From: a virus
Virus record (IMG/VR): IMGVR_UViG_3300042554_001257
Location: 1-64,000 of that record
DNA: 64,000 nt
Direction: 5' to 3' (one strand)
This document shows positions 43,933 to 53,083 of this stretch, piece after piece (within the stretch, counting starts at the first letter, position 1; each line of letters begins with the position of its first letter). The notes beneath the pieces are model-generated. The model saw only the letters and a program-made list of their open reading frames with translations, was not told the origin of the DNA and did no database searches. Position numbers and translations under genes: made by a program.

Positions 43933-44684
43933 TTTTTTAGAATAAACTCGGCAAGTTTTGTAGAGTCAACGACCATATTATCATACTGATCAATTTTAGC
44001 AACATCAATAAATCTTCTAAAAGAAATATTAAGAGCACGACATACATCGATATATTGATCACAATATTGATGTGGATTTGGTGGATAGATCTCAACCACA
44101 TCAGCATTCTTATTAGCAAAAATAGTAAATGTCAACCCACCACTTTGAGGTGCGACAATTTGAGTTGCTTTTCTTACAATTTGAATTTTTTGCCTCATCG
44201 TATAGTCTTCAAAGAAAATTGGTCTAATACCAATTTTTTCTAAAGATTCAACAACTTCATTTTCATTTATAATCTGCCTACGCCTAGCATTTCCATCCTG
44301 AACATTTCCTAGAAGAAGATGTGCTCTGCCGCGACAGATATAAATTTTTTCAAATCCAGTAGTATCAAAATCATCTTCTACCCTAGAATTAAAAAGTTCT
44401 CTCAAAAAATAATAAGTACTATGATCAATAAGAGGAAGACCACTATTATTAGTAAAATCAAGAGGTTTTACTGATGGTATTAATTGCACATCATCAGTTT
44501 TAGGAACAACATTCAAAACATCAGACAAAATTTCGAATGATTCTTTTTGATATGAGAGATAATCTTCCATATCAAAACATATGTCAATTTTATTAGACAA
44601 ATCGACATCTTTTAATGCACCAAGCATAAGAGCAATCCAATGAAATATCCATTGAGCTCCCGCTTCTTCTATTTTATAAATCAT
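43929..44684 (-). CDS. GT61-like glycosyltransferase (251 aa)
   Basis: 'FEKIYICRGRAHLLLGN', 'ARRRQIINENEVVESLEKIG' and 'IVAPQSGGLTFTIFANKNADVVEIYPPN' match the DUF563/GT61 pattern (VSR..., NE.E, GAxGGGLxN). A second GT61 protein is at 46090-47193. Sugar unknown. Confidence 0.78.
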   Translation of the reverse strand: MIYKIEEAGAQWIFHWIALMLGALKDVDLSNKIDICFDMEDYLSYQKESFEILSDVLNVVPKTDDVQLIPSVKPLDFTNNSGLPLIDHSTYYFLRELFNSRVEDDFDTTGFEKIYICRGRAHLLLGNVQDGNARRRQIINENEVVESLEKIGIRPIFFEDYTMRQKIQIVRKATQIVAPQSGGLTFTIFANKNADVVEIYPPNPHQYCDQYIDVCRALNISFRRFIDVAKIDQYDNMVVDSTKLAEFILKK

Positions 44685-45121
44685 AAAATTGCAGTGTAAT
44701 CAGTACATATGCCATATGGAGTTTCGCCATATGGTACAAAACATTCAACATCATCTTTATCAATTAATGGAATAATTGTATTTTCATCAATTTTCATAGA
44801 AAGATCGTGTAACCATATTTTTCCAGTTGATGTATATGTAAATGGATCTCCCGTATGGCAAAAAGAATGATATGCCCAACATTCCTTTGCTGCTTCAAGA
44901 TTTTTACAATGCAACCATAGATAATGTCTACGTTTATCTAACCAGTTATGGTCAACTTTATATTGAGGAAAATCATGACCCAACCACAACTCTCCATCTA
45001 TTGAACGAATATCAATTTCTACATGATATCCATTTCCAATTGCACAGTCAATATAACTTGGACGATTTTCTTTATCAGGAACTGGTCCCCGAATATTACC
45101 ACGATGAGAAATAATAATCAC
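44681..45121 (-). CDS. GDPD-like phosphodiesterase (146 aa)
   Basis: 'IIISHRGNIRGPVPDKENRP', 'GYHVEIDIRSIDGELWLGHDFPQYKV' carries the HRG, E-x-D and GHD residues of the glycerophosphodiester phosphodiesterase family. It is short and lacks the C-terminal half of the barrel. Probably acts on a phosphodiester in glycan or lipid; substrate uncertain. Confidence 0.75.
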   Translation of the reverse strand: MIIISHRGNIRGPVPDKENRPSYIDCAIGNGYHVEIDIRSIDGELWLGHDFPQYKVDHNWLDKRRHYLWLHCKNLEAAKECWAYHSFCHTGDPFTYTSTGKIWLHDLSMKIDENTIIPLIDKDDVECFVPYGETPYGICTDYTAIL

Positions 45122-45429
45122 AGTTCTTCAATCCTTAACGACTTATCTTCAATGAACAAGTCATAGAATGGTTTATCTACTCTTAGTTCATGATATTTTG
45201 CTCCCCATGCCGCAAGTTGTCTTGCAGTAAGTTCCGTCCAGTCAATTTGCTTTCTCGATCCACGAGCAGTCCAATAAACTATTGTATGACCTTCATCATA
45301 AAGTTTATTAATTTTATCTATATTTTCTTGAACGGGTTTTGCCTTTGAATAATCGTGAGTGGTCCCAAAGTCAACAGAAGTTTCGCGCTGACAAATAGTT
45401 TCATCAATATCAACATAAATGATTTTCAT
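45118..45429 (-). CDS. HAD-superfamily phosphatase (103 aa)
   Basis: 'IYVDIDETICQRE' is the DxDxT nucleophile motif, then 'HTIVYWTARGSRKQIDW' (T at motif II) and 'KPFYDLFIEDKSLRIEEL' (K and D). Small HADs like this occur in capsule and sugar-nucleotide loci, dephosphorylating sugar phosphates. Confidence 0.85.
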   Translation of the reverse strand: MKIIYVDIDETICQRETSVDFGTTHDYSKAKPVQENIDKINKLYDEGHTIVYWTARGSRKQIDWTELTARQLAAWGAKYHELRVDKPFYDLFIEDKSLRIEEL

Positions 45430-46097
45430 TGATACATATTTCTCCTATAATTTTCATTTGGGCAAGTATCAACATCAGCGACTTCTTGTTCGGTCAAAAA
45501 CTTAACCCCACCCAAAAGTTTTGCTCCAATAAAAATATCGGCAGACTTTTCGCACATTAAAGTGGAAGCTGCACAATCTTTCTTAGATGCAGATGCTGAA
45601 ATTATACCATGATTTTGTAGGAGAATCAACTTAGGAAAATATCCCTCATCATCCACAAACTTTGAGACATGTTTATCAACTAACTTTAAAATTGCTTCGC
45701 CAGGAGGAGCATAAGGAACCACACAAGACTTGATTCCATTCCTCACAATCTGATCGGGAAACCAACGGTGTTCTGCAAAATCATAGAGAACAGTTGGTTC
45801 AGAACAAAGAATCTTTGTTGTATGTGGTGGATGTGTATGTGCAATAAAATTAATATCAGGAAATGTCTTCATAATCCAAGCATGGAATGAAGTTTCAATA
45901 CTTGGTTTTTTATGGAGAAGTTCTATCTGAGATCCATTTGTATTGCACAAGGTCAAGTCTTCTTCTGACAATGTATGAAGACTTGTTCCACTTGCTTTGA
46001 TTAGGAATGTATTTTCATCTACTCTTACCGATACATTACCTTCACCACAGATGGTGTATTCACTAATTTCTCTTGCTAATTCTAGTATTTCAGACAT
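45426..46097 (-). CDS. Class II aldolase/adducin-family protein (223 aa)
   Basis: 'EYTICGEGNVSVRVDENTFL' (GxGN), 'KPSIETSFHAWIMKTF', 'IAHTHPPHTTKILC' (HxH zinc ligands) and 'ILLQNHGIISASASKKDC' (third His) fit L-fuculose-phosphate/rhamnulose aldolases and dehydratases. Zinc-dependent. Probably makes or opens a sugar precursor in the glycan pathway. Confidence 0.85.
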   Translation of the reverse strand: MSEILELAREISEYTICGEGNVSVRVDENTFLIKASGTSLHTLSEEDLTLCNTNGSQIELLHKKPSIETSFHAWIMKTFPDINFIAHTHPPHTTKILCSEPTVLYDFAEHRWFPDQIVRNGIKSCVVPYAPPGEAILKLVDKHVSKFVDDEGYFPKLILLQNHGIISASASKKDCAASTLMCEKSADIFIGAKLLGGVKFLTEQEVADVDTCPNENYRRNMYQ

Positions 46098-47193
46098 CTT
46101 TAAGGAATAATGCTAGTTTATTTAGATTTACCTTCCAAGGAGAGTTTAGACCGCCAGAGATAGAAAGAGCACCATCACTTTCTACACTTTCTTCTACTTT
46201 TTCTACAAACTCCGTATCATTAAAGTGATGAAGTTGAGTATGTGACATTGAATATTCGAATCGTGTATTAACATCAAAGAACAAAGGACTATTAATAGAA
46301 ATAACTTTTGTTTCTGGTGGTGAGAAGATTACATTACACATACCACCACCAATTGGTCCAGCAACATACTTAGCAGAGTTAAATAAACCAATCTTCTCTT
46401 TCATCGTCATATTTTCACAGAAGACTTCTTCATATCCATGAGACTTGAAAAGTTCTGCTACTTCATCCTCATTCACACAACGACGACGCTCAGTATAGTT
46501 GGTTCCAATATTATCGAAATTATTATGCAACCAAGTGCGCCGTGAAATATAAATCTTTTCTGGTCCCTGACATTCTCCCTTCATACGATTGATAATATCA
46601 AATACACCAGAATGTGGTGGAGTATTTGAAAGACCGTTATGAGTCAATGAAGAAGACACTACAACAGTATTATAAAGAGTCTCTGAGTTCAGAAATACAA
46701 CATCTTTTCTTCTAATGCCAAGAAGTTCCAAACATTCCCATACAAATGGGTATAAATCATCTTTACCTTCTGGTGAACTTACAAGGAGTTTAAGATCTGG
46801 ATGAATCTCTTTCTCATTGAAGTAAGAGTAGAGATAAGGCAACGTATCGTAGATAAAATGATAGTAGTTCGCCATATTATATACAAAGTAAAATACAGGA
46901 ACTGAGCAGAAGTTCTTAAAATGAAAAGGAAGTTCTACTTCATACTCCATTGTTTCTTCATAAACTGTTCCTCTTCCAAGAGACATAAACATTTCTTTGG
47001 TTGGAAGAGTCAGTCGATGAGTTTGATGTGAATAGATCAGTGGTTGTGGGTAATGTTTAGATAGACCTACAAATTGGCAAGAAAAGAAATACGCTACTTC
47101 TATATCTCTACCATTTTCATCCTTTTCTTTTATAAGTCTTGTTCTTCCAGAATTCCAGTATTCAATTGGTAAAATAGTCTTTTGAGTATTCAT
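46090..47193 (-). CDS. GT61-like glycosyltransferase (367 aa)
   Basis: Start at ATG 47191-47193 (MNTQKTILPIEY), 32 nt inside the upstream gene's end. 'PEKIYISRRTWLHNNFDNIG', 'ERRRCVNEDEVAELFKSHGY' and 'AKYVAGPIGGGMCNVIFSPP' match GT61. Longer than 43929-44684 by an N-terminal domain. Confidence 0.8.
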   Translation of the reverse strand: MNTQKTILPIEYWNSGRTRLIKEKDENGRDIEVAYFFSCQFVGLSKHYPQPLIYSHQTHRLTLPTKEMFMSLGRGTVYEETMEYEVELPFHFKNFCSVPVFYFVYNMANYYHFIYDTLPYLYSYFNEKEIHPDLKLLVSSPEGKDDLYPFVWECLELLGIRRKDVVFLNSETLYNTVVVSSSLTHNGLSNTPPHSGVFDIINRMKGECQGPEKIYISRRTWLHNNFDNIGTNYTERRRCVNEDEVAELFKSHGYEEVFCENMTMKEKIGLFNSAKYVAGPIGGGMCNVIFSPPETKVISINSPLFFDVNTRFEYSMSHTQLHHFNDTEFVEKVEESVESDGALSISGGLNSPWKVNLNKLALFLKDV

Positions 47194-48715
47194 AAGGATG
47201 CCATTCAACTTTATTAAAAAATCTTTGCCAATATTGATATGTTTTTAAATCGTTAGGTGTACCCCAACAAATGTAGTTATCAATCTCAAAATTCTTTACT
47301 TTGTATCCCAACTCTATTGCCTCGTTGAGCATACTATCTACATAAAACTCACCATTAGTTCTGCTATCATTATCATATAGAGATTTTAAAGAACGGAAAA
47401 AGATTTCCCTTGAACGGAAAAACATAGTTCCAGTGATAGCAAACTCGTTTACAGGATCAGTTCCAGTAAACTTTTTAACATCGACACGACTTACATTTCC
47501 ATCTTCATCACATTTAACCCAAGAATATGCTTCTGGTTGCAAATGACTAGTATAGTTATTTCTATAAGTCCATACTATTATATCATTTTCTTCATCATTT
47601 ACCAAATCTAAAAACTTATCAGCATCGTAAAATACTCCATTATCACAAGCAGAAATCAAAATAGAAGAATCTGGATCAATCACATTGACGATTCTTTCAG
47701 TAGTACATGCTTGTCCTTCAAGAACATCATCAATCCAAATAGTATTTTGACCAGGAGACTGATGACCTTTTAAGCAAGCATAAATGACATCATCAGTTTT
47801 TGGTAGGCAGCGAACTGCCTGATCTACCATATTTTTACCATTGACTTGAATGAATGGTTTGGGTGCATCATAACCTTCTTTTGAGAAACGACTTCCAGCA
47901 CCTGCCATTGGAAGAGCAAGAATACAGTTTTCAAGTCTAACTTCTTTCTGACCTTCTAATGCTTTACGATAATAGTTTGACCAACTATTATAAACATCAA
48001 GATCAAATGGAGTTCCCCATTGAAGCATATAAGGAACTTCATAAACTTGGTTATTCAAACCATCACGAATGAGAAGGTTATATACAAGACTTACATAATA
48101 CTCACCATTGATGTTAATATCTTCATCAATCAACTGTTTAAAGTATTTTTTAACGTAACTTCCTTTTCTAAAATAATAATTTCCAGCAGAAGCAAACTCA
48201 GACATTTTATCGTCTGTAAATGGTTGCTTCTCACGAACTTCTAGGATTCTATTACTCTCATCAGTTTTGCAGAAAGCATAGTTATCACTTCCCAACATAT
48301 GTGGATGAAAACCAGTATAGCATATTACGCATCCATCACACTCCGTCGCATCAACAAAACCCTTAAAATGACGATAATCCCAATAGATTGAAAAATCACA
48401 ATAGTTGATAATGACTTCTTCATCATCATCGATTAAATTTTCAAACTCAGAAACAGAAAATACTGGACCCCTTTTATGTCTAGGGATAGTGACTATTTCT
48501 TTTTGCTCTACAAGTTTATCTAATACATCTACAATATTGGTTTCTTCCTTATGCTTATCATTGATAATAAAAACAAATTTACTATCTTCCGGATAAAGAT
48601 TGACGATATGTTCTATAACCTTTCTTCCATCAACTTCAATAAGATATTTTGGAATATCATATCCAGCAGCAACAAATCTGCTGCTCATGCCAGACATCGG
48701 AATAACAACTTTCAT
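47162..48715 (-). CDS. Tandem-domain sugar nucleotidyltransferase (517 aa)
   Basis: Two consecutive NTP-transferase domains. Domain 1 (~1-250): 'VVIPMSGMSSRFVAAGYDIPKYLIEVDGRKVI' and an 'EYYVSLVYNLLIRDG' end. Domain 2 (~255-500): 'CILALPMAGAGSRFSKEGYDAPKPFIQVNGKNMV', 'DSSILISACDNGVFYDAD' and 'FYVDSMLNEAIELG'. Both keep the G-x-G-x-R-F and K-P nucleotide motif. They likely activate sugar-1-phosphates, perhaps two different ones. First gene of the long glycan operon. Confidence 0.88.
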   Translation of the reverse strand: MKVVIPMSGMSSRFVAAGYDIPKYLIEVDGRKVIEHIVNLYPEDSKFVFIINDKHKEETNIVDVLDKLVEQKEIVTIPRHKRGPVFSVSEFENLIDDDEEVIINYCDFSIYWDYRHFKGFVDATECDGCVICYTGFHPHMLGSDNYAFCKTDESNRILEVREKQPFTDDKMSEFASAGNYYFRKGSYVKKYFKQLIDEDININGEYYVSLVYNLLIRDGLNNQVYEVPYMLQWGTPFDLDVYNSWSNYYRKALEGQKEVRLENCILALPMAGAGSRFSKEGYDAPKPFIQVNGKNMVDQAVRCLPKTDDVIYACLKGHQSPGQNTIWIDDVLEGQACTTERIVNVIDPDSSILISACDNGVFYDADKFLDLVNDEENDIIVWTYRNNYTSHLQPEAYSWVKCDEDGNVSRVDVKKFTGTDPVNEFAITGTMFFRSREIFFRSLKSLYDNDSRTNGEFYVDSMLNEAIELGYKVKNFEIDNYICWGTPNDLKTYQYWQRFFNKVEWHPYEYSKDYFTN

Positions 48716-48733
48716 AAGAAAAAACTTTTAAAA

Positions 48734-48740
48734 TATTTAT
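48734..48740 (-). promoter_or_regulatory. Late-type promoter element ATAAATA of the glycan operon
   Basis: ATAAATA 18 nt before ATG 48715; overlaps the stop of the upstream gene. Confidence 0.5.
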
Positions 48741-49438
48741 TGATGCCTGGAAGAATCTAGTATATAAGGTTGCTGAAAGTAGTTAATGGTTAATTGTTTA
48801 TCATAAGCATTTTGAGTTACAGATGGTTCAAAACTACATTGATATCTTCCATCAAATAATTCTACCATTTCCATACAAAAATTATGAGTATCCGTATATG
48901 CCCTCATTGATTCTCGGTTTCCATACACAGTTGCATCAGAAACCCATGAAACTAATTCACCATATCCCAATGGATTTCGGGTTAGAACTGGTACAGTATA
49001 ATTACACCAAGGAACAACAGAAAATATTTCATATTCTTCACTTTTTTTAACATTAGGTAAACTTGAAGTTATAATATCAGATCTATATTTAAGATAAGCA
49101 TCATATTCAAACATATTTTCATCAGCATATTCAGTAGCCATATCAAATGCTTTCCTATCATTGAAAAACATAGACATAGGATTGTAAGGTTTTGGTTCTG
49201 GACTATTTGTATTCATGTTAATAAAAATTTCCATAAACCTTTGTGGAAATGAATATGGAGAAACATATAATCCCTTTAACCAGGGAGATAGATTTTTTCT
49301 AACACTATCATAGTATTCACATTCAACATCATTAATTGATGCAAAAAGATCGACATTATATTTCGCATTTTGCAGCAAAGGTAAGAGACACGACTCATAG
49401 CACTTAATGCGCCCAGAAATTAAAAGTGCAATTCTCAT
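48737..49438 (-). CDS. Putative glycosyltransferase-like protein (233 aa)
   Basis: Start at ATG 49436-49438 (MRIALLISGRIKCYESCLLP), overlapping the fucosyltransferase stop (ATGA). 'VDLFASINDVECEYYDS', 'FEYDAYLKYRSDIITSS' and 'SDATVYGNRESMRAY' resemble LPS-type transferases of unassigned family. Part of the gmd-fcl unit. Confidence 0.6.
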   Translation of the reverse strand: MRIALLISGRIKCYESCLLPLLQNAKYNVDLFASINDVECEYYDSVRKNLSPWLKGLYVSPYSFPQRFMEIFINMNTNSPEPKPYNPMSMFFNDRKAFDMATEYADENMFEYDAYLKYRSDIITSSLPNVKKSEEYEIFSVVPWCNYTVPVLTRNPLGYGELVSWVSDATVYGNRESMRAYTDTHNFCMEMVELFDGRYQCSFEPSVTQNAYDKQLTINYFQQPYILDSSRHQ

Positions 49439-50235
49439 ATTACAATCCATCCTGGAATATATAGATCGCTAATATCTTTGGAAGCATCTGGTCCAGCAAA
49501 CCAAATACTAGGAGCAACTGTTTTTTTACTTTTTGCTAACCAAGCGCCCCACCAAGAGAATGAGGAGTTTGCAATGATATGATAAGTACAAAGAGATTGA
49601 AGACAAAGATCAACGCCAGTACTATTTCCTTCTGCAAAAATAAAACGATCTCCCTGAAAAACTTCTTGTTCTTTACACCACTCAATCCCATCAGAAAAAA
49701 TCATAACTGGAATGTCTTCTGGCATATGGGACAATCCCTGAGCATAATACTCTAACGTTTGTACTGGGTGATGTGGATATTGCAGATAATCTCCCCTACG
49801 AAGATGAATTGCAATTACTTCTTCATTACCAAAATTTGATTTAAATGCTTCTTCTGTTGGTTCACGAATTTCATCGGCAAAAGTAAATGCCTCACGAATT
49901 TGCTTTTCAATATGTTTGAAATACTTCTCAGTCTGAAAATATCCATAGAGACTGATATTATCAGGACATCTTTCCCAGAGATTTTGATCTAATCCAAAAT
50001 TTGCTTCCATTACTTTTGGAAAATTAGTCACATATTTTGGTGCTTCGGGAATCTTAAAGCACTCAAACATTGTAATATCCGAGTTTACACAATTAATATC
50101 TCTTGTCGCAACAACTGCTCTTGGTGGCAAGCAATACTCATATCCATGTCTTTGAGCAAGACCACGAAGAGCAGTATATTGAAACATCTGGTTACCAAGT
50201 CTTCCCAGATTTCCTAGATCATCATTTGCAAGCAT
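49435..50235 (-). CDS. Alpha-1,2-fucosyltransferase-like, GT11 (266 aa)
   Basis: 'GRLGNQMFQYTALRGLAQRHG', 'EVIAIHLRRGDYLQYPHHPV' (HxRRxDY GDP-fucose motif) and 'IIANSSFSWWGAWLAKS' are GT11 signatures. Needs GDP-L-fucose, which the two upstream genes would make. Confidence 0.93.
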   Translation of the reverse strand: MLANDDLGNLGRLGNQMFQYTALRGLAQRHGYEYCLPPRAVVATRDINCVNSDITMFECFKIPEAPKYVTNFPKVMEANFGLDQNLWERCPDNISLYGYFQTEKYFKHIEKQIREAFTFADEIREPTEEAFKSNFGNEEVIAIHLRRGDYLQYPHHPVQTLEYYAQGLSHMPEDIPVMIFSDGIEWCKEQEVFQGDRFIFAEGNSTGVDLCLQSLCTYHIIANSSFSWWGAWLAKSKKTVAPSIWFAGPDASKDISDLYIPGWIVI

Positions 50236-51157
50236 AATCTTTGTACCATTCGTAAGTTGATTTAATACCTTCTTTTAATGAAATTTTTGGTTCCCAACCA
50301 AGTGCCTTGATTTTATCTACATTCAAAACTTTGCGCGGAGTACCATTTGGTTTTGTAGTATCCCAATTAATATAACGATCATAACCAACAACATCAGCGA
50401 TAGTTTCAGCAAGTTCTTTGATCGTTACATCTTCACCAGTACCAACATTAATGTGTTCAGATTCATTATAGTCTCTCATGCAAATAAAACACGCTTCTGC
50501 AAGATCATCAACGTGCAGAAATTCTCTCATTGCAGAACCATCACCCCAGAGTTTCACTTCCCAATGTCTACTATGATTGAGAGCAGTATGAAACTTAGCA
50601 ATCATTGCAGGAAGAACGTGTGATGTTTCCAAATCAAAATTATCATTAGGACCATAAAGATTTGTGGGCATCAAAGAGATAGCATTAAATCCATACTGCT
50701 TTCGATATGCCTGACACATCTTAATGCCAGCAATTTTAGCAATCGCATAAGCATCATTTGTTGGTTCAAGAGCACCAGTCATCAATTGGTCTTCTGTGAT
50801 TGGTTGAGTTGCAAACTTAGGATAGATACAGGATGAACCAAGAAACAAAAGTTTCTTTACACCAAACTTTCTAGCAGCATCGATGATGTTTGTTTGAATC
50901 ATCAAGTTATCATAGATGAAGTGTGCTGGATAGTCATTGTTTGCACCAATACCACCAACTTTTGCTGCTGCAAGATAGACATACTCTGGTTCATTTACTC
51001 TAAAAAATCTCTCAACATCTTCTTGCCTTCTCAAATCCCAATGAGAAGATGGTGTTGAAATAATATTCGTATATCCCTTCATATGAAGCATACGAACAAT
51101 TGCAGAACCGACTAATCCTGTATTTCCAGCAACATAAACACGACTTTCACTGTCCAT
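50222..51157 (-). CDS. fcl: GDP-L-fucose synthase
   Basis: Start at ATG 51155-51157 ([14 protein letters not shown]), overlapping gmd by 11 nt. '[18 protein letters not shown]' (Rossmann), '[21 protein letters not shown]', 'GSSCIYPK' and '[10 protein letters not shown]' (YxxxK) are family signatures. Converts GDP-4-keto-6-deoxymannose to GDP-L-fucose. Confidence 0.95.
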   Translation of the reverse strand: MDSESRVYVAGNTGLVGSAIVRMLHMKGYTNIISTPSSHWDLRRQEDVERFFRVNEPEYVYLAAAKVGGIGANNDYPAHFIYDNLMIQTNIIDAARKFGVKKLLFLGSSCIYPKFATQPITEDQLMTGALEPTNDAYAIAKIAGIKMCQAYRKQYGFNAISLMPTNLYGPNDNFDLETSHVLPAMIAKFHTALNHSRHWEVKLWGDGSAMREFLHVDDLAEACFICMRDYNESEHINVGTGEDVTIKELAETIADVVGYDRYINWDTTKPNGTPRKVLNVDKIKALGWEPKISLKEGIKSTYEWYKDYACK

Positions 51158-52148
51158 AAATGCACATATCCTCAACAAGTTGTTTAAAAGAAATTTTAGG
51201 TTCCCAACCTAGATTTTCCTTTGCCTTAGTGGCATCACCTAATAAAGTCTCTACTTCAGCAGGTCGAAAATATTTAGGATTAACCTTAATGACCGTTCTA
51301 CCAGTAGTCTTATCAATACCTACTTCATCAAGTCCTTCACCTTCCCAAACAATATTCATACCAAAATAAGGTGCCGATTCTTCTACAAACTCCTTTACAG
51401 AATACTGAACACCAGTAGCAATCACATAATCTTCTGGTTCATCTTGTTGGAGCATCAACCACATTGCCTCCACAAAGTCCTTTGCGTGTCCCCAGTCACG
51501 TTTTGCATTTAGATTACCAAGTTCAAGAACATCTTGAAGACCAGAAGAAATTTTAGAAAGTCCACGAGTAATCTTACGAGTCACGAAAGTTTCACCACGC
51601 CTAGGAGATTCGTGATTGAACAGAATGCCAGTACAAGCATACATTCCATATGCCTCACGATAGTTCTTTGTAATCCAGTACCCATAAAGCTTCGCCACAC
51701 CATAGGGAGAACGGGGGTAGAAGGGTGTGGTCTCCTTCTGTGGGGTTTCCTGAACTAGTCCGTAGAGTTCGCTAGTAGATGCCTGATAGATCCGCACACG
51801 GTCTTCCATGCCCAGAAGACGCACTGCTTCAAGGATACGTAGAGTTCCCACACCATCGACATCAGCAGTGTATTCAGGCATCTCAAAGGATACTTTGACA
51901 TGGCTCTGAGCACCAAGATTGTAAATTTCATCTGGTTGGACTTTTTGTATGACTCTTACTATATTAGTAGAATCTGTTAAGTCTCCGTAATGTAACTTAA
52001 CATTTTGATACAAATGATCAATTCGATGGGTATTGATTAGAGAAGACCTTCTTACAATACCATGAACTTGATAACCCTTTTCCAAAAGAAGTTCGGCAAG
52101 ATAAGATCCATCTTGTCCTGTAATACCAGTAATTAAAGCAACTTTCAT
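51147..52148 (-). CDS. gmd: GDP-mannose 4,6-dehydratase
   Basis: '[33 protein letters not shown]' with the GxxGxxG motif, '[20 protein letters not shown]', '[11 protein letters not shown]' (YxxxK), '[20 protein letters not shown]'. First step from GDP-mannose to GDP-fucose or GDP-rhamnose/perosamine. 333 aa, full length. Promoter and terminator overlap upstream. Confidence 0.96.
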   Translation of the reverse strand: MKVALITGITGQDGSYLAELLLEKGYQVHGIVRRSSLINTHRIDHLYQNVKLHYGDLTDSTNIVRVIQKVQPDEIYNLGAQSHVKVSFEMPEYTADVDGVGTLRILEAVRLLGMEDRVRIYQASTSELYGLVQETPQKETTPFYPRSPYGVAKLYGYWITKNYREAYGMYACTGILFNHESPRRGETFVTRKITRGLSKISSGLQDVLELGNLNAKRDWGHAKDFVEAMWLMLQQDEPEDYVIATGVQYSVKEFVEESAPYFGMNIVWEGEGLDEVGIDKTTGRTVIKVNPKYFRPAEVETLLGDATKAKENLGWEPKISFKQLVEDMCIYGQ

Positions 52149-52168
52149 ATAATAAAGTCTTTCGTATC

Positions 52169-52197
52169 ATTATACTAAAAAAGGAGAGTTTATGCAA
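52169..52197 (-). promoter_or_regulatory. Sigma-70 promoter of gmd, -35 inside a terminator
   Basis: Minus strand -35 TTGCAT (52192-52197), 17 nt, -10 TATAAT (52169-52174), 20 nt before the gmd ATG. Confidence 0.75.
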
Positions 52198-52204
52198 CTC
52201 TCCC
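52175..52204 (-). terminator. Terminator upstream of gmd
   Basis: Minus strand GGGAGAGTT, loop GCAT, AAACTCTCC, six T. Its loop holds the stop codon of the 28-codon ORF and most of the gmd -35 box. Confidence 0.8.
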
Positions 52205-52276
52205 ATTAGGTCTTTCATGCACGCCACCAATTCTTTGACTGGAAATTGGAAACCAGGCGGGAGTTATAAACCCCAT
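52190..52276 (-). CDS. Small ORF (28 aa), possible -1 frame of a frameshifted gene
   Basis: ATG 52274-52276 to TAA 52190-52192. Begins MGFITPAWFPISSQRI and ends with a basic tail. Its start overlaps the last codons of the 13-codon ORF at 52264-52305. At the junction the sequence reads G GGT TTA TAA in the frame of that ORF, a canonical X-XXY-YYZ slippery heptamer followed by a stop, so the two may form one ~38-aa product by -1 frameshifting. Evidence is sequence pattern only. Confidence 0.35.
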   Translation of the reverse strand: MGFITPAWFPISSQRIGGVHERPNGRVA

Positions 52277-52305
52277 CCGCACCAGTCGGCATATTTAACG
52301 TCCAT
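52264..52305 (-). CDS. Mini-ORF (13 aa) ending at a slippery site
   Basis: ATG 52303-52305, product MDVKYADWCGWGL. The Trp/Cys-rich sequence is unusual and does not look random. See the 28-aa ORF entry for the proposed -1 frameshift. Confidence 0.3.
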   Translation of the reverse strand: MDVKYADWCGWGL

Positions 52306-52324
52306 CCGACGAGGACAATTAAAT

Positions 52325-52837
52325 TTAAATTTTATCTGGAGGCATACTCGAAAAAAATGTAAGTGTCATCCTACTATTTTCTTTTGTATTTCCAAATAAA
52401 TCTGTTGGTCCATGCATATTTCTTGCATTGTAGAAAATCATCCTATTAAAAACATTTTCAACAGAAAACAAAAAATTGCGGGCATCATCATAAAAGGAAG
52501 TTCCAGAATTAGAAGTAGGATTTGGTGTTAGGTATACTAAACCAGCATACTCACAAAAGTCAGGATGAACTTTCCATTCATGAAAATCATATGGACACGT
52601 CCATTTATTTTTTTCTAGTGAATATCTAAAAACAAAATAAAATTTTTCTATTTCCCTAGACTCAGTAACATGATTATGAATCATGCTAGTAAACTCTCTT
52701 GAAAGATTTTCATCAGTTATATGATGAGTATATCCAAGAAATGGATCTTCAAAATATTCAGATTCAAGAGATATGTCCCTTATATTATTTGGACATTCAA
52801 AAAAATTTTCTACTATTTTAACGTTCATATGGGTCAT
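52325..52837 (-). CDS. Putative 2OG-Fe(II) oxygenase, DUF6445-like (170 aa)
   Basis: Start at ATG 52835-52837, 4 nt after GGAG. 'WKVHPDFCEYAGLVYLTPNP' (HxD then beta strand), 'SNSGTSFY', 'NRMIFYNARNMHGPTDLFGN' (distal His) and 'RMTLTFF' (Arg) fit the DUF6445 oxygenase-like fold. Fifth such protein in the window. Substrate unknown. Confidence 0.6.
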   Translation of the reverse strand: MTHMNVKIVENFFECPNNIRDISLESEYFEDPFLGYTHHITDENLSREFTSMIHNHVTESREIEKFYFVFRYSLEKNKWTCPYDFHEWKVHPDFCEYAGLVYLTPNPTSNSGTSFYDDARNFLFSVENVFNRMIFYNARNMHGPTDLFGNTKENSRMTLTFFSSMPPDKI

Positions 52838-52855
52838 TGACTCCACCACTTGGTT

Positions 52856-53083
52856 TTAAGAAACCAAGAAAAGTTGGGTTAACTTTGATATTTCGGTAAT
52901 ACCAAAGAATGCTATCAGAAACAGCACATCCCAAAGTTTAAGTTTGATTGCAAAAGGAATACCAAGTAGTCCTCCGATAAACTTAATGATTAAACCGTTT
53001 TTAAAATCTCCCCATAACATGATTTGATAACCAAGTAAGAGGAGAAAGTTCCCAAGATACCTTAGGATACTTATTTTAGACAT
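52856..53083 (-). CDS. Small membrane protein (75 aa)
   Basis: 'LRYLGNFLLLLGYQIMLWGDFKNGLIIKFIGGLLGIPFAIKLKLWDVLFLIAFFGITEISK' gives two to three hydrophobic helices. No family recognised. In an operon with 52325-52837. Confidence 0.55.
   Translation of the reverse strand: MSKISILRYLGNFLLLLGYQIMLWGDFKNGLIIKFIGGLLGIPFAIKLKLWDVLFLIAFFGITEISKLTQLFLVS

Noticed and set aside
52018-52230. 70-codon frame overlapping the start of gmd
   Set aside because: It runs through a terminator and promoter and overlaps gmd in another frame.
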